Shown here: positions 25,870 to 34,623 of the stretch, one piece after another | Layout: every line of letters starts with the position of its first letter | Numbering within the stretch: position 1 is the stretch's first letter | Source of the DNA: Mucilaginibacter flavidus | GTDB taxonomy: Bacteria; Bacteroidota; Bacteroidia; Sphingobacteriales; Sphingobacteriaceae | Reading direction: 5' to 3' | Assembly: GCF_024055575.1 (NCBI RefSeq) | Contig: NZ_JAMXOE010000018.1 | Location: forward strand, 62,001 to 126,000 | DNA length: 64,000 nucleotides | Program-made: the position numbers and the translations under genes | Notes under the pieces: model-generated | Database searches by the model: none | The model's input: only the letters and a program-made list of their open reading frames with translations | What the model was told of the DNA's origin: nothing

Positions 25870-26664
25870 ATGGTTCCGGTTTCTGTTGTTATGATTACAA
25901 AAAATGCTGCTGACATTATTAATGGCTGTATAGAACAGGCCAGGAAACTAACCGATGATGTTATAGTTGTATACAACGGAGATGATGACGGCGCTTCAAG
26001 TATTGTTGAGGGGCACAACTGCAAGGCTCACAAAAAGAACTGGGATGGTTACGGTGCCAACAAAAACAAAGGCATTGAAGAAGCTAAATATGGATGGATA
26101 CTAAGCGTAGATGCTGATGAGATACCTGACTATGAACTGATTAAAGCCATTCATAACATCGATTTAAGCGACACCCGGGTTATTTACGATATTAAATTCC
26201 GCTCGTACTTTGGGGGCAAACCTATCCGTTTTGGCAGCTGGGGGCGCGACCATCATATTCGCCTGTTTAACCGCAATTGGGTAAAATGGTCGGAAACGAT
26301 GGTTCATGAAACGCTGGTGATACCATCGCATTTCCAAAAGAAAAAAATAGAAGGTGCTATTCACCATTATTCGGTGCAAAACGTGCAGGAGTTTGATAAT
26401 AAAGGCAGTTACTACGCAAAGCTAAGTGCAAAAAAATATTTCCGGGCTGGTAAAAAGGCCAGCGTAATTAAATTGTATATATCCCCAATTTTTGGTTTTA
26501 TCAAAAATTATATTTTTTGCCTGGGCTTTTTGGATGGCCGTGAAGGCTGGGAAATAGCCAAAATCACTGTTAAAAATACTCGCCGCAAATATCATTTTTT
26601 AAGCCAGATGGAAACCAATGGCGAACGGCAACCTGCGAAGGACAGGTTGGTGGTTGAGTATTAA
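25870..26664 (+). CDS. Glycosyltransferase family 2, WaaE/KdtX-like
   Basis: A 264-residue GT-A enzyme. It begins with VSVVMITKNAADIINGCI and carries the acidic donor motif SVDADEIPD, with RDHHIRLFNRNWVKW and the H-E-T segment (MVHETLV) typical of the LPS-core beta-glucosyltransferase group (WaaE/KdtX). It should act on the cytoplasmic side, adding a hexose to a lipid-linked or lipid A-core acceptor. It stands at the left edge of the polysaccharide locus, converging on the GT4 gene with only 8 bases between stops, so it may be expressed separately. Confidence 0.85.
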   Translation: MVPVSVVMITKNAADIINGCIEQARKLTDDVIVVYNGDDDGASSIVEGHNCKAHKKNWDGYGANKNKGIEEAKYGWILSVDADEIPDYELIKAIHNIDLSDTRVIYDIKFRSYFGGKPIRFGSWGRDHHIRLFNRNWVKWSETMVHETLVIPSHFQKKKIEGAIHHYSVQNVQEFDNKGSYYAKLSAKKYFRAGKKASVIKLYISPIFGFIKNYIFCLGFLDGREGWEIAKITVKNTRRKYHFLSQMETNGERQPAKDRLVVEY

Positions 26665-26672
26665 TACCCTGC

Positions 26673-27887
26673 TTATATTGGGGCGATACCGTCTAACACT
26701 TTCTGGTAGAAAGCCAGATTTTCCTGTGCAATCTTACTTATTTCGAATCGTTCCTTAACCCTTTCGTATCCATTTTTTGCCAAGCTTGTGCAAACATCGG
26801 GGTTATTTAAAAGGTAAATTATTGACGATGCTATTTGCTCTACATTATCAGGATCGATAAGCAGCCCGGTGGTTTCATCCCCCAGCAATTCCGGGCCCGA
26901 TGTGCGGTTTGAATTTATTACAGCAGTGCCACAGGCCATCGCCTCTAGCGGCGCCAGCGCAAATGCCTCGGCATACGATGGAAATACACTTATTGCAGAT
27001 TCCTGTAAAAACGAATATAATTCATTGGTCGCAACATGGCCTTTAAAAATCACCGAAGATTCAGCCGCAGCATTTAAGTAAGCCCTGACCTTTTGCAGCG
27101 GGCCTTTGCCCAGTATGAACAACTGCGCATCAGGACAGGATTTATTTACAATATTCCACGCTTTAGCCAGTTGGTATATTCCTTTTTTCTCTAACAAAGT
27201 TCCGGTAAATATTACCTGCTTCGCCTTTTTGATGATGTTTTTCGCCGGGATGTTTGTATCTATTCCATTGTATAGCACAGTAATATGTTTATTATAAGAT
27301 AGGTATAGTGCGCTTTTATCAGCCGTGTATTTACTTGCCGACGATATACCTGTCGCCCGGTTTAAAATAACCTGCTCCATTTGGAGGACGTTGGCGGGAA
27401 CGGCTTGCTTCGCTTCGTTTTTAAAGTAGGTGATAGTACCGTGCATTTTTACCATCACCGGAACCGACAATTTTGGGAACGGAACTACGCTTTTACAAAA
27501 CCGTACGTAATCGTTGTAGTCGGGCATCTCAACAATATCGATATTGTATTCTGCAATGATTTCTTCCAGCCTAATTTGATAGATAGCCAGGCTTTTTTTG
27601 ATATCCCGTTCCATCAGACCAGATTCGTTTAGCAAGCGCATACCAATCCGTGATAGCAACGACGTTTCGTCGCCTAAAAAATCAAAATTATACCCCCTGC
27701 GAAAACGAAAAACTTTAACACCCTCGTCATCGAATTCATCGGCGCCGCCATAACCCGGGCCATATAAACCGGCAACTACCACTTTATTCCCGTGTTTTGC
27801 CATTTGCTGGGCCAGCAACCTTACAGATGTACCGATACCGCCATGCCTGCCGGGGGGGTATTCATCGCACAGGTATAGGATATTCAT
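26673..27887 (-). CDS. Glycosyltransferase family 4
   Basis: A 404-residue GT-B enzyme. The N-terminal glycine loop reads EYPPGRHGGIGTSVRLLA, typical of GT4 enzymes that bind activated sugar acceptors, and the donor site reads EAFALAPLEAMACG (E-x7-E). It overlaps the flippase gene by 4 bases (ATGA), so the two are co-translated. It likely assembles part of the oligosaccharide repeat that the flippase exports. The sugar cannot be deduced. Confidence 0.88.
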   Translation of the reverse strand: MNILYLCDEYPPGRHGGIGTSVRLLAQQMAKHGNKVVVAGLYGPGYGGADEFDDEGVKVFRFRRGYNFDFLGDETSLLSRIGMRLLNESGLMERDIKKSLAIYQIRLEEIIAEYNIDIVEMPDYNDYVRFCKSVVPFPKLSVPVMVKMHGTITYFKNEAKQAVPANVLQMEQVILNRATGISSASKYTADKSALYLSYNKHITVLYNGIDTNIPAKNIIKKAKQVIFTGTLLEKKGIYQLAKAWNIVNKSCPDAQLFILGKGPLQKVRAYLNAAAESSVIFKGHVATNELYSFLQESAISVFPSYAEAFALAPLEAMACGTAVINSNRTSGPELLGDETTGLLIDPDNVEQIASSIIYLLNNPDVCTSLAKNGYERVKERFEISKIAQENLAFYQKVLDGIAPI

Positions 27888-29308
27888 TTATTGAGTAAAT
27901 TTTTAAAGTTATTGATGTGCACGCGTGTTATTTGCCTGGTCAGTATTGTGATTAACATGTACAAAAAAACAGCAAATAATCCCTGGAGTAAGAAATTGAT
28001 TTTTAGCTGGATACTTGCGAAGTAAACTCCGACAGCTTCAGCGGTAAAAATCAAAATCGGCCAGATAGATATCAGTGTGATTTGGCGGTTCACCAGCCTG
28101 TAATACAGCAATGCCTGCAGTAACGTGGTACCTAAGAATGCGGTGGCCGCCCCTAAACCACCAAACCTTGGTATCAAAATCAGGTTCAGGCAAACATTTG
28201 TGACTGCGCACACTATCGTTACGATTGATACAGATTTGTACTTTTTCGCGGCAAAGCTTATCGACCACAGCAGGTTGATGAAAAATTGCAAGGGGATACA
28301 ACCCGACAATATTAAAAACTGCAGCGAGTTTGAACTACCATATTTGCCATGAGTTATTAAAGAAATAACAGGCACCCATAAAATATTTAGTATTAACGGG
28401 ATTAAAGCTGCGAAAAACAACTCCACAACATTGAATGCTGTAATATACTTTTGGTATTCAATATTAATATTGCCGTTTCCGCTTAATAACCTCGCAAAGC
28501 GCGGTAAAATTATCGGGGCAATGATCAACATCGGTAACCGGGAAAGCTCATAAGCCCGGTAAGCAAAGCTATAGTCGGCTAAAATGCTGGTGCTTGTCAT
28601 GATCCCAAGCAGAATCCAATCCATTCGCGACAGGCTGATATCAAATATAACTGATATGTATTGTGCCGACGATTCCCTAATAAGTTTTATATACGCCTTG
28701 AATCGGAATTTTAGATCAAAGCTTGTTTTCGCAAGCAGGTAAACAAGTAAGCCGACAAGTTCAAACACCCCTGCGCAAATTAAAATCGCCAAAACGGTGT
28801 TTATATAAAGAATACCCTGCTTTAACAGCAGCCAGGCAGCGGCTATTTTACCAATATTACTGATTATGCTGATAACTCCGTAAGGCGTAAATTTTTCTTT
28901 GGCATTTAAAAATTGCTTTAAGGGCACACCAATAAAAATAAGCCCTTGCGCTAAAAAGAACCAGGGTAATTGTTTATACAAGCCTGCTTTTGTGCCCATT
29001 ATGTTGTTAAGCAGTAACAGGAATAAAAACGTTATTAAAAACCCGGTTATGGAATGGATAAAAAAAGCGGTTGCTGCCCAATCTGATTGCCGGGAAGCCG
29101 CGACTCGCCGCACTACTACCTGCTCCAGCCCAAAGCCAAGAACCGTAGTTATCAATATAGAGACGGCGTTAGTCCAGCTGATAACGCCAAAATCATATTT
29201 CGACAGGTAAACTGAGATAAAATAAAAGAAAAATGCCCCCAGCACCTGTACAGAAATTGCCTGCAAGCCCGATGAGAATATTTTAGTTAGTAACCTGTGT
29301 TTTGTCAA
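27884..29308 (-). CDS. Polysaccharide flippase, Wzx/MATE-like
   Basis: A 474-residue multi-pass membrane protein with roughly 12-14 hydrophobic helices and few charged loops, typical of the oligosaccharide flippase (polysaccharide_synt) family. The start MTKHRLLTKIFSSGLQAIS and helix GVISWTNAVSILI fit. It would move an undecaprenyl-linked oligosaccharide across the inner membrane. It is translated with the GT4 gene and lies divergently from the polymerase gene across a 511-base spacer. Its first 5 codons overlap a 20-base sequence also found near 41.88 kb. Confidence 0.87.
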   Translation of the reverse strand: MTKHRLLTKIFSSGLQAISVQVLGAFFFYFISVYLSKYDFGVISWTNAVSILITTVLGFGLEQVVVRRVAASRQSDWAATAFFIHSITGFLITFLFLLLLNNIMGTKAGLYKQLPWFFLAQGLIFIGVPLKQFLNAKEKFTPYGVISIISNIGKIAAAWLLLKQGILYINTVLAILICAGVFELVGLLVYLLAKTSFDLKFRFKAYIKLIRESSAQYISVIFDISLSRMDWILLGIMTSTSILADYSFAYRAYELSRLPMLIIAPIILPRFARLLSGNGNINIEYQKYITAFNVVELFFAALIPLILNILWVPVISLITHGKYGSSNSLQFLILSGCIPLQFFINLLWSISFAAKKYKSVSIVTIVCAVTNVCLNLILIPRFGGLGAATAFLGTTLLQALLYYRLVNRQITLISIWPILIFTAEAVGVYFASIQLKINFLLQGLFAVFLYMLITILTRQITRVHINNFKNLLNK

Positions 29309-29819
29309 TATTGATTATTTATGGCGCAGCATCAAAATTAATATAATCTTTCAGTTTGTTGTACATAGTGCACTACGGGGGATTCGCACTTTTGGCTGCC
29401 TGCCTATGCAAATTTAGCCAAAAAATAGAGTTAAGTTCTCGCATGAGTTACGCAGGAGATAAGCAGTTTTTACGAAAAGTACTGACACTAATTTGTCAGT
29501 ACTTTTCGTGTTTTTCGACGTAACAGACAAGGTTAAAAGTGCGTTATTAAGGCAGAAACAGGCTTTTTGGTGTCCCGGGCCGTTGTTTCGCCGTTCCACC
29601 CTGTTCCATATGTTCCACTGTGAACAGTGAACATAAAACCATACTGCAATACTGGGATGGATAGGTTTATCCAGCGAGGGGTATCTGCAAAAGAGCCCGC
29701 GGAAACAAGACCGGTGAGAGTGCCTTTTTTGTGGGCTACACAGGCAACCCTTTTTGGATTCGATACGTAATTTCTATTGAAACTATTAACTCCTTTTAAA
29801 CGCGATTAATTAAGTATTG
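29309..29819. other. 511-base divergent spacer of the polysaccharide locus
   Basis: No convincing gene; a 61-codon reverse frame here spans a palindrome and has no family features. The spacer holds a perfect 16-bp hairpin (29472-29509), a near-palindrome with GTTCC/GGAAC-like units (29610-29634), a short hairpin TGGATA/TATCCA (29658-29673), and a GC-richer stretch to about 29750 with GGGCT/AGCCC complementarities. Both operon promoters should be here. The right part could be a structured 5' leader of the polymerase gene. Confidence 0.55.
29472..29509. terminator. Perfect 16-bp hairpin flanked by T-runs
   Basis: Arms ACGAAAAGTACTGACA (29472-29487) and its exact reverse complement (29494-29509) enclose a 6-base loop CTAATT. 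A GTTTTT run lies on each side. The shape matches a strong intrinsic terminator reading rightward, yet it sits between divergent genes where no transcript should end, so attenuation of the polymerase operon or a dimeric regulator site are alternatives. Confidence 0.55.
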
Positions 29820-31469
29820 ATGTTAAACCCTATTGCTGTGTTTAATTTAAAAAAGTCCATAAACCGTATCGACTGGAAGTTGCTGTTGTTTTTGCTGCTT
29901 TTTTTGGATGTAAAAACGGGGATTAAAATTGCAGCAATAGTTATCATTTACCTGCTTCGCTTCGATTTCAAGTTCGGCTTTAGCTTTAAAAATTCAAGAC
30001 TCCCGCTGTTTTACCCACTGATAATGCTCATCCCACTTATCAGCCTGGTGATAAACAAAGGGTACACAAATCCTGATTACCTGCTCGTTTTCATCACAGG
30101 CATGGGCTTTTGGCTACTTTGCCTGCTAGCCATACACCAGGTTAAACTGGCGGTTGAAAATAGTGAAACCGAAACCATACACCGAACTATACTGGTTTTC
30201 TTCGTTCTTAACGCCATTGTTTGCTTTTTTAATTTTGCCGCCATTGTTTGGGAAACTGGCGCACTTAACCCATACCGTTATCAGGGCGAATACCAGAAAT
30301 ATTTTATCGGAACGGGTGACTACATAAAGGGAATCACTTTTGACACATCCACAACCAATGCAGCCTTAAATGCGCTCGGGGTTCTTTACTTTTTGATAAG
30401 AAGAAATAATCCAATGGTGCTCGTTTGCATGGTTGTGCTGCTGTTTACCTGCAGCAATTTCCTGAATATGTCGCTGATACTGCTGTTTTCGCTGTTATTT
30501 ATTTTCCGGACCACACGCGACCAAAAAAGCATTATCGTGGTTTGCCTGGTGCTGATGGTGGTTTTTATTGGTCGCATTTCACCACAAAACGATAAATACG
30601 TAGTTAAAACAATTGACGAGGCGATAAAAATCCCTGTTGGCGGCGATAGTAAAACAGTTGCAGCGGTAACCTGCACCAACGTCCCAACGCTGGAAGAAAC
30701 CAGGAAAAGAATCGCCCAAAATTACCTTGACAGTATCTGGCGGTCGCACCGGAAAAAACAGGCGCTGGTAAAACCAACTACCATTACTGCACTGCCAAAA
30801 ACAGAGCAGGGCAGGATATTTATTGATACGGCAGATATTAATTCGCTGCCTTATCAATCCATCGTCGATACAACCCCTGTACAACACGTGCTGTTAAATT
30901 TTATCGACGCGCATGCGGCCAGCTTGCCGTTATCGGCACAAAAAACTTTTAAACCGGGTCGCCCCGGTAAGGTTATCACTTTTTTCCAAACAGCAGCTTT
31001 CTTTCAACAACATCCAGCGAAAATAGTAGCCGGTGCCGGGATGGGTAATTTTTCATCGAAGCTGGCTTTCAGGGCCACCGGTTTTGGCTTTGCGGGTGGC
31101 TATCCGCAAAATCATGCTTATATCAATACTGATTTTTTGACTAACCATCTTGACGTTTATCTCAACTTTTTTGGTCGCCGTGCCAGTTTACATTCGTTAA
31201 CCAACAGCCCAAATTCTGTTTATGACCAGCTATTATCCGAATACGGTTTACTTGGGTTATTGGCTTTCGCGATATTTTATGTGTGGTTTTTCGCCCGGCA
31301 TGCCAAAGCATTTACTTATGGCCTGCCCGCACTGCTGCTTTTACTGCTGATTTTTTTTACTGATTACTGGTTCGAGCAACTGTCGGTAATTGTGTTTTTC
31401 GAGTTGCTCCTGTTTTTAAATATCAAGGAAGCCGATAACAAAACGCTGACAAGTTATGGACATCAATAA
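29820..31469 (+). CDS. O-antigen polymerase-like membrane protein (Wzy-like)
   Basis: A 549-residue membrane protein from the ATG at 29820 (a TTG lies one codon earlier). About ten helices flank a large soluble loop of roughly 200 residues (about 255-465) rich in Thr, Lys and aromatic residues. This topology, with a big extracytoplasmic loop, is that of O-antigen polymerases and ligases. Conserved positions cannot be named with certainty because the family is very divergent. It heads a forward operon of four closely packed genes after it, the next overlapping by 14 bases. It should polymerise the exported repeat in the periplasm. Confidence 0.7.
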   Translation: MLNPIAVFNLKKSINRIDWKLLLFLLLFLDVKTGIKIAAIVIIYLLRFDFKFGFSFKNSRLPLFYPLIMLIPLISLVINKGYTNPDYLLVFITGMGFWLLCLLAIHQVKLAVENSETETIHRTILVFFVLNAIVCFFNFAAIVWETGALNPYRYQGEYQKYFIGTGDYIKGITFDTSTTNAALNALGVLYFLIRRNNPMVLVCMVVLLFTCSNFLNMSLILLFSLLFIFRTTRDQKSIIVVCLVLMVVFIGRISPQNDKYVVKTIDEAIKIPVGGDSKTVAAVTCTNVPTLEETRKRIAQNYLDSIWRSHRKKQALVKPTTITALPKTEQGRIFIDTADINSLPYQSIVDTTPVQHVLLNFIDAHAASLPLSAQKTFKPGRPGKVITFFQTAAFFQQHPAKIVAGAGMGNFSSKLAFRATGFGFAGGYPQNHAYINTDFLTNHLDVYLNFFGRRASLHSLTNSPNSVYDQLLSEYGLLGLLAFAIFYVWFFARHAKAFTYGLPALLLLLLIFFTDYWFEQLSVIVFFELLLFLNIKEADNKTLTSYGHQ

Positions 31470-32418
31470 TCCAAAGGTTACTGTTTTAATGCCGGCCTAC
31501 AACGCCGGCAAGTACATTGGTGAGTCAATTTCATCGGTGCTGGAACAGTCGTTTACTGATTTTGAACTGTTAATAATTAACGATGGCTCTACAGATGACA
31601 CAGAAAAAATCATCCGTTCATTTAGCGACCCTCGCATAGTGCTCATTAGCCAGGAAAACAAAGGAGTTTCTGCAGCACTCAATTGGGGTTTGGAAAATGC
31701 ACGTGCACCTTACATAGCCCGGTTTGATGCGGACGACGTCTGCCTGCCAACTCGATTGAAGGTTCAGTATGAGTTTATCACTGCCTACCCTGAATATACT
31801 ATTATCGGCTCGGCGGTTGATTATATTGATGCCGATGGCCATTTTATTTTCACCCATCATCCCGAAGGACATTTAAACGAAGAAATCCAGCAGTTGAAGT
31901 ATACCATCTGCCCGTTTATCCACTCAAGTGTATTTTACAAAAAGGAAGCTGTGGTTAACAATGGTGGCTATAACGAGCATGCTTATACCTACGAGGATCA
32001 TTTTTTATGGGTGAATATCCTTAGAAACGAGAAGGCCTGCAACCTGTCGCAGCCATTGATAAAGGTACGACTGAATCCCGAATCAATAACTATCGACGAA
32101 AAGTGGCGCACACGTAAATTCCGTGCTATTAAGTACTCCACTTTAAAAAGCAAAAATATTACAGAAGCTGAAGGGAACGAGCTCTACCAGATTGGCGGCA
32201 AACAATATTCGCCAAAAATAAAGCAGGGGGCTTACTATGCCTTATGCGGTAAAAAATTCCTGCTGAATAATTACCAGCCTGAAAAAGCACGTATGAACAT
32301 GGTGAGGGCCATTAGCCTACACCCGCTGCGCCTGGATAACTACCTGATTTATACAATTAGCTATTTCCCGGAGCGGTTTATTACCTGGCTGCATAACATT
32401 AGCCAAGGCAAGTTTTAA
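31456..32418 (+). CDS. Glycosyltransferase family 2
   Basis: A 320-residue GT-A enzyme. The N-terminus VTVLMPAYNAGKYIGESI, the nucleotide motif NDGSTDD and the metal-binding ARFDADD are all intact, followed by the acceptor region EDHFLWV, an ED-x-L-like catalytic segment. It overlaps the polymerase gene by 14 bases. Its role is transfer of one sugar to the lipid-linked repeat unit. The C-terminal 80 residues are helical and could associate with the membrane. Confidence 0.9.
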   Translation: MDINNPKVTVLMPAYNAGKYIGESISSVLEQSFTDFELLIINDGSTDDTEKIIRSFSDPRIVLISQENKGVSAALNWGLENARAPYIARFDADDVCLPTRLKVQYEFITAYPEYTIIGSAVDYIDADGHFIFTHHPEGHLNEEIQQLKYTICPFIHSSVFYKKEAVVNNGGYNEHAYTYEDHFLWVNILRNEKACNLSQPLIKVRLNPESITIDEKWRTRKFRAIKYSTLKSKNITEAEGNELYQIGGKQYSPKIKQGAYYALCGKKFLLNNYQPEKARMNMVRAISLHPLRLDNYLIYTISYFPERFITWLHNISQGKF

Positions 32419-32428
32419 CAATGACAAG

Positions 32429-33505
32429 ATGAGAGTAGCATTCATAGCAAGATCGACGCTATACACCGTTCCCGGCGGGGACACTGTCCAGGTTGTGCAA
32501 ACAGCCCGGCAACTTACCGCATTGGGGGTTGGGGTTGATATTTTGCTCTCGAACGAAATGATATTCTACGAACAATATGATTTGTTGCATTTTTTTAACC
32601 TGATACGCCCGGCTGACATCTTGTATCACAGCAAAATGGCTAAAAAACCATTTGTAATATCGACGATATTATGCACCTACGGCGATTATTATAAATACAA
32701 CCGTAGTGGCTTAGGAGCCATATTCACCCGCCTGCCTGCCGATGGGGTGGAATATTTAAAAACCGTTGCCCGTTGGATTTTGGGGAAGGACTACCTTTCG
32801 AGTATCGATTACCTGTGGAAAGGCCAGCGCAAAAGTATTATCGAGATATTGAATAAAGCCAATATCATTTTGCCCAATTCCGAATCGGAGTTTAGGCGGG
32901 TACAGGAAACCTATCCCTGCAAGGTAAAGCATATGATAATTACCAATGGTATTAATCCTGAGAAGTTTCCCTTTAACACCGCGATGGAAAAGGACGGGAC
33001 CCTGGTGATTTGTGTAGCGAGGATTGAGGGGCGTAAGAACCAGCTTAACCTGATAAAAGCATTAAACAATACGCGTTTTAAGCTGGTAATTATTGGCGCG
33101 CCCGCACCTAACCAGCAGGAATATTACCAACAGTGCCGGGACATTGCGGCTGACAACATCAGCTTTGCCGACCGCTTGCCGCAGCATGAACTGCTGGAAT
33201 ATTTTCAGCGGGCTAAGGTGCACATTTTACCCAGCTGGTTCGAAACTACAGGTTTAAGTTCTATCGAGGGAACCGTAATGCATTGTAATATAGTAATAAC
33301 TAATAAAGGCGACACACGCGACTATTTTGGCGTCGATGCGGTCTACTGCGACCCGGCCAGTCCGGAGAGTATACTTGAGGCGGTGGAAGAGGCTAGCGTT
33401 ATGCCGTTTAATGAAGATTTATTAAACAGGATACTGAACAACTATACCTGGCAACAGGCGGCACAACAAACACTTAAAGCTTATCAATTAGTAGCTATAG
33501 CATGA
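32429..33505 (+). CDS. Glycosyltransferase family 4
   Basis: A 358-residue GT-B enzyme. The PGGDTVQVVQTA loop near residues 14-25 is the acceptor-side glycine motif, and ETTGLSSIE (E-x7-E) marks the donor site. It starts 10 bases after the GT2 gene and overlaps the next GT gene by 4 bases (ATGA). It is probably one of three sequential transferases building the repeat. Sugar unknown. Confidence 0.88.
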   Translation: MRVAFIARSTLYTVPGGDTVQVVQTARQLTALGVGVDILLSNEMIFYEQYDLLHFFNLIRPADILYHSKMAKKPFVISTILCTYGDYYKYNRSGLGAIFTRLPADGVEYLKTVARWILGKDYLSSIDYLWKGQRKSIIEILNKANIILPNSESEFRRVQETYPCKVKHMIITNGINPEKFPFNTAMEKDGTLVICVARIEGRKNQLNLIKALNNTRFKLVIIGAPAPNQQEYYQQCRDIAADNISFADRLPQHELLEYFQRAKVHILPSWFETTGLSSIEGTVMHCNIVITNKGDTRDYFGVDAVYCDPASPESILEAVEEASVMPFNEDLLNRILNNYTWQQAAQQTLKAYQLVAIA

Positions 33506-34623
33506 AATTACGAATAGCAATATTAGGTACAAGGGGCGTTCCGAATTACTACGGCGGCTTTGAACATATATCCGAATATGTTTCTGAAGGGCTGGTAAAA
33601 CGCGGACATGAAGTTACGGTGTATAATTCGCACAATCATCCTTATCAAAAAGATAACTGGAATGGTGTGAATATAAAACATTGCTACGACCCGGAATACC
33701 TCGTTGGCACCGCCGGGCAATTTATTTACGATTTAAACTGTATGCTCGATGCCCGTAAAGGACAGTTTGATGCCATACTGATAATGGGCTACACCAGCAG
33801 TTCGGTTTGGGGCAAGCTTTATCCGCCAAACAGCACCATCATCACCAATATGGACGGGCTGGAATGGAAGCGTTCGAAATACTCACCAAAAGTTCAGAAA
33901 TTTTTAAAGTATGCCGAAAAACTGGCGGTTAAGTACAGCGAGTTTTACATATCCGACTCGCTGGTTATCAAACAATACCTCGGCGACAAATACAACGTCA
34001 ATAGCAAATATATCCCGTACGGTGCAGATTTATTCTCGGAAGAGGAACGTGAGCAGGTGGACAGCACCGACGCCTTAAAAGAAGATTATTTTTTGCTGAT
34101 GGCGCGCATGGAGCCCGAAAATAATATTGAGACCATACTGGAAGGCTTTAACAACAGCAGCTCGCACCGCAAGTTTAAAGTGCTTGGTGATACGGGCAAC
34201 AAGTTTGGCAAATTCATCACCCATAAGTTTAAAAACGACGAGCGCATTGAGTTTAAAGGTTCCATATTTGATACAGCAAAGGTGCGTGCACTGCAAAATA
34301 ACTCCTACCTGTATTTTCACGGGCACAGTGTTGGCGGCACCAACCCTTCGCTGCTAGAGGCCATGGCCAGCGAGGCTTTGATTGCTGCGCACAACAACCC
34401 CTTTAACAAATCAGTGCTGCATACCGATGCATTTTACTTTTCTAATTCCAAAGAAGTTCGTAACCTGGTAGAAACCGTGCAACGCAAGGAAATTGAACAA
34501 ACGATGGTTAGTAATAACCTGCACAAAATTAAATACCAGTTTAACTGGGAAAAGATAATTGACCAATATGAGCAGTACATTATAGAATGTTATCAAAGTA
34601 AAAAACATGAGCGGATTGTTTAA
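33502..34623 (+). CDS. DUF1972-type glycosyltransferase, rhamnosyltransferase-like
   Basis: A 373-residue enzyme. The N-terminal half, IAILGTRGVPNYYGGFE and later MDGLEWKRSKYS, is the DUF1972 domain. The C-terminal GT4 half carries GGTNPSLLEAMA, the variant donor motif found in rhamnosyltransferases of this class. The family commonly transfers L-rhamnose or a related deoxysugar, so the polysaccharide may contain one, but no dTDP-rhamnose genes lie in this window. It overlaps the membrane protein gene downstream by 17 bases. Confidence 0.87.
   Translation: MKLRIAILGTRGVPNYYGGFEHISEYVSEGLVKRGHEVTVYNSHNHPYQKDNWNGVNIKHCYDPEYLVGTAGQFIYDLNCMLDARKGQFDAILIMGYTSSSVWGKLYPPNSTIITNMDGLEWKRSKYSPKVQKFLKYAEKLAVKYSEFYISDSLVIKQYLGDKYNVNSKYIPYGADLFSEEEREQVDSTDALKEDYFLLMARMEPENNIETILEGFNNSSSHRKFKVLGDTGNKFGKFITHKFKNDERIEFKGSIFDTAKVRALQNNSYLYFHGHSVGGTNPSLLEAMASEALIAAHNNPFNKSVLHTDAFYFSNSKEVRNLVETVQRKEIEQTMVSNNLHKIKYQFNWEKIIDQYEQYIIECYQSKKHERIV

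Noticed and set aside
29414-29599. 61-codon reverse frame in the divergent spacer
   Set aside because: It spans the perfect palindrome, has no family features and Cys/Asn-rich composition unlike neighbours.
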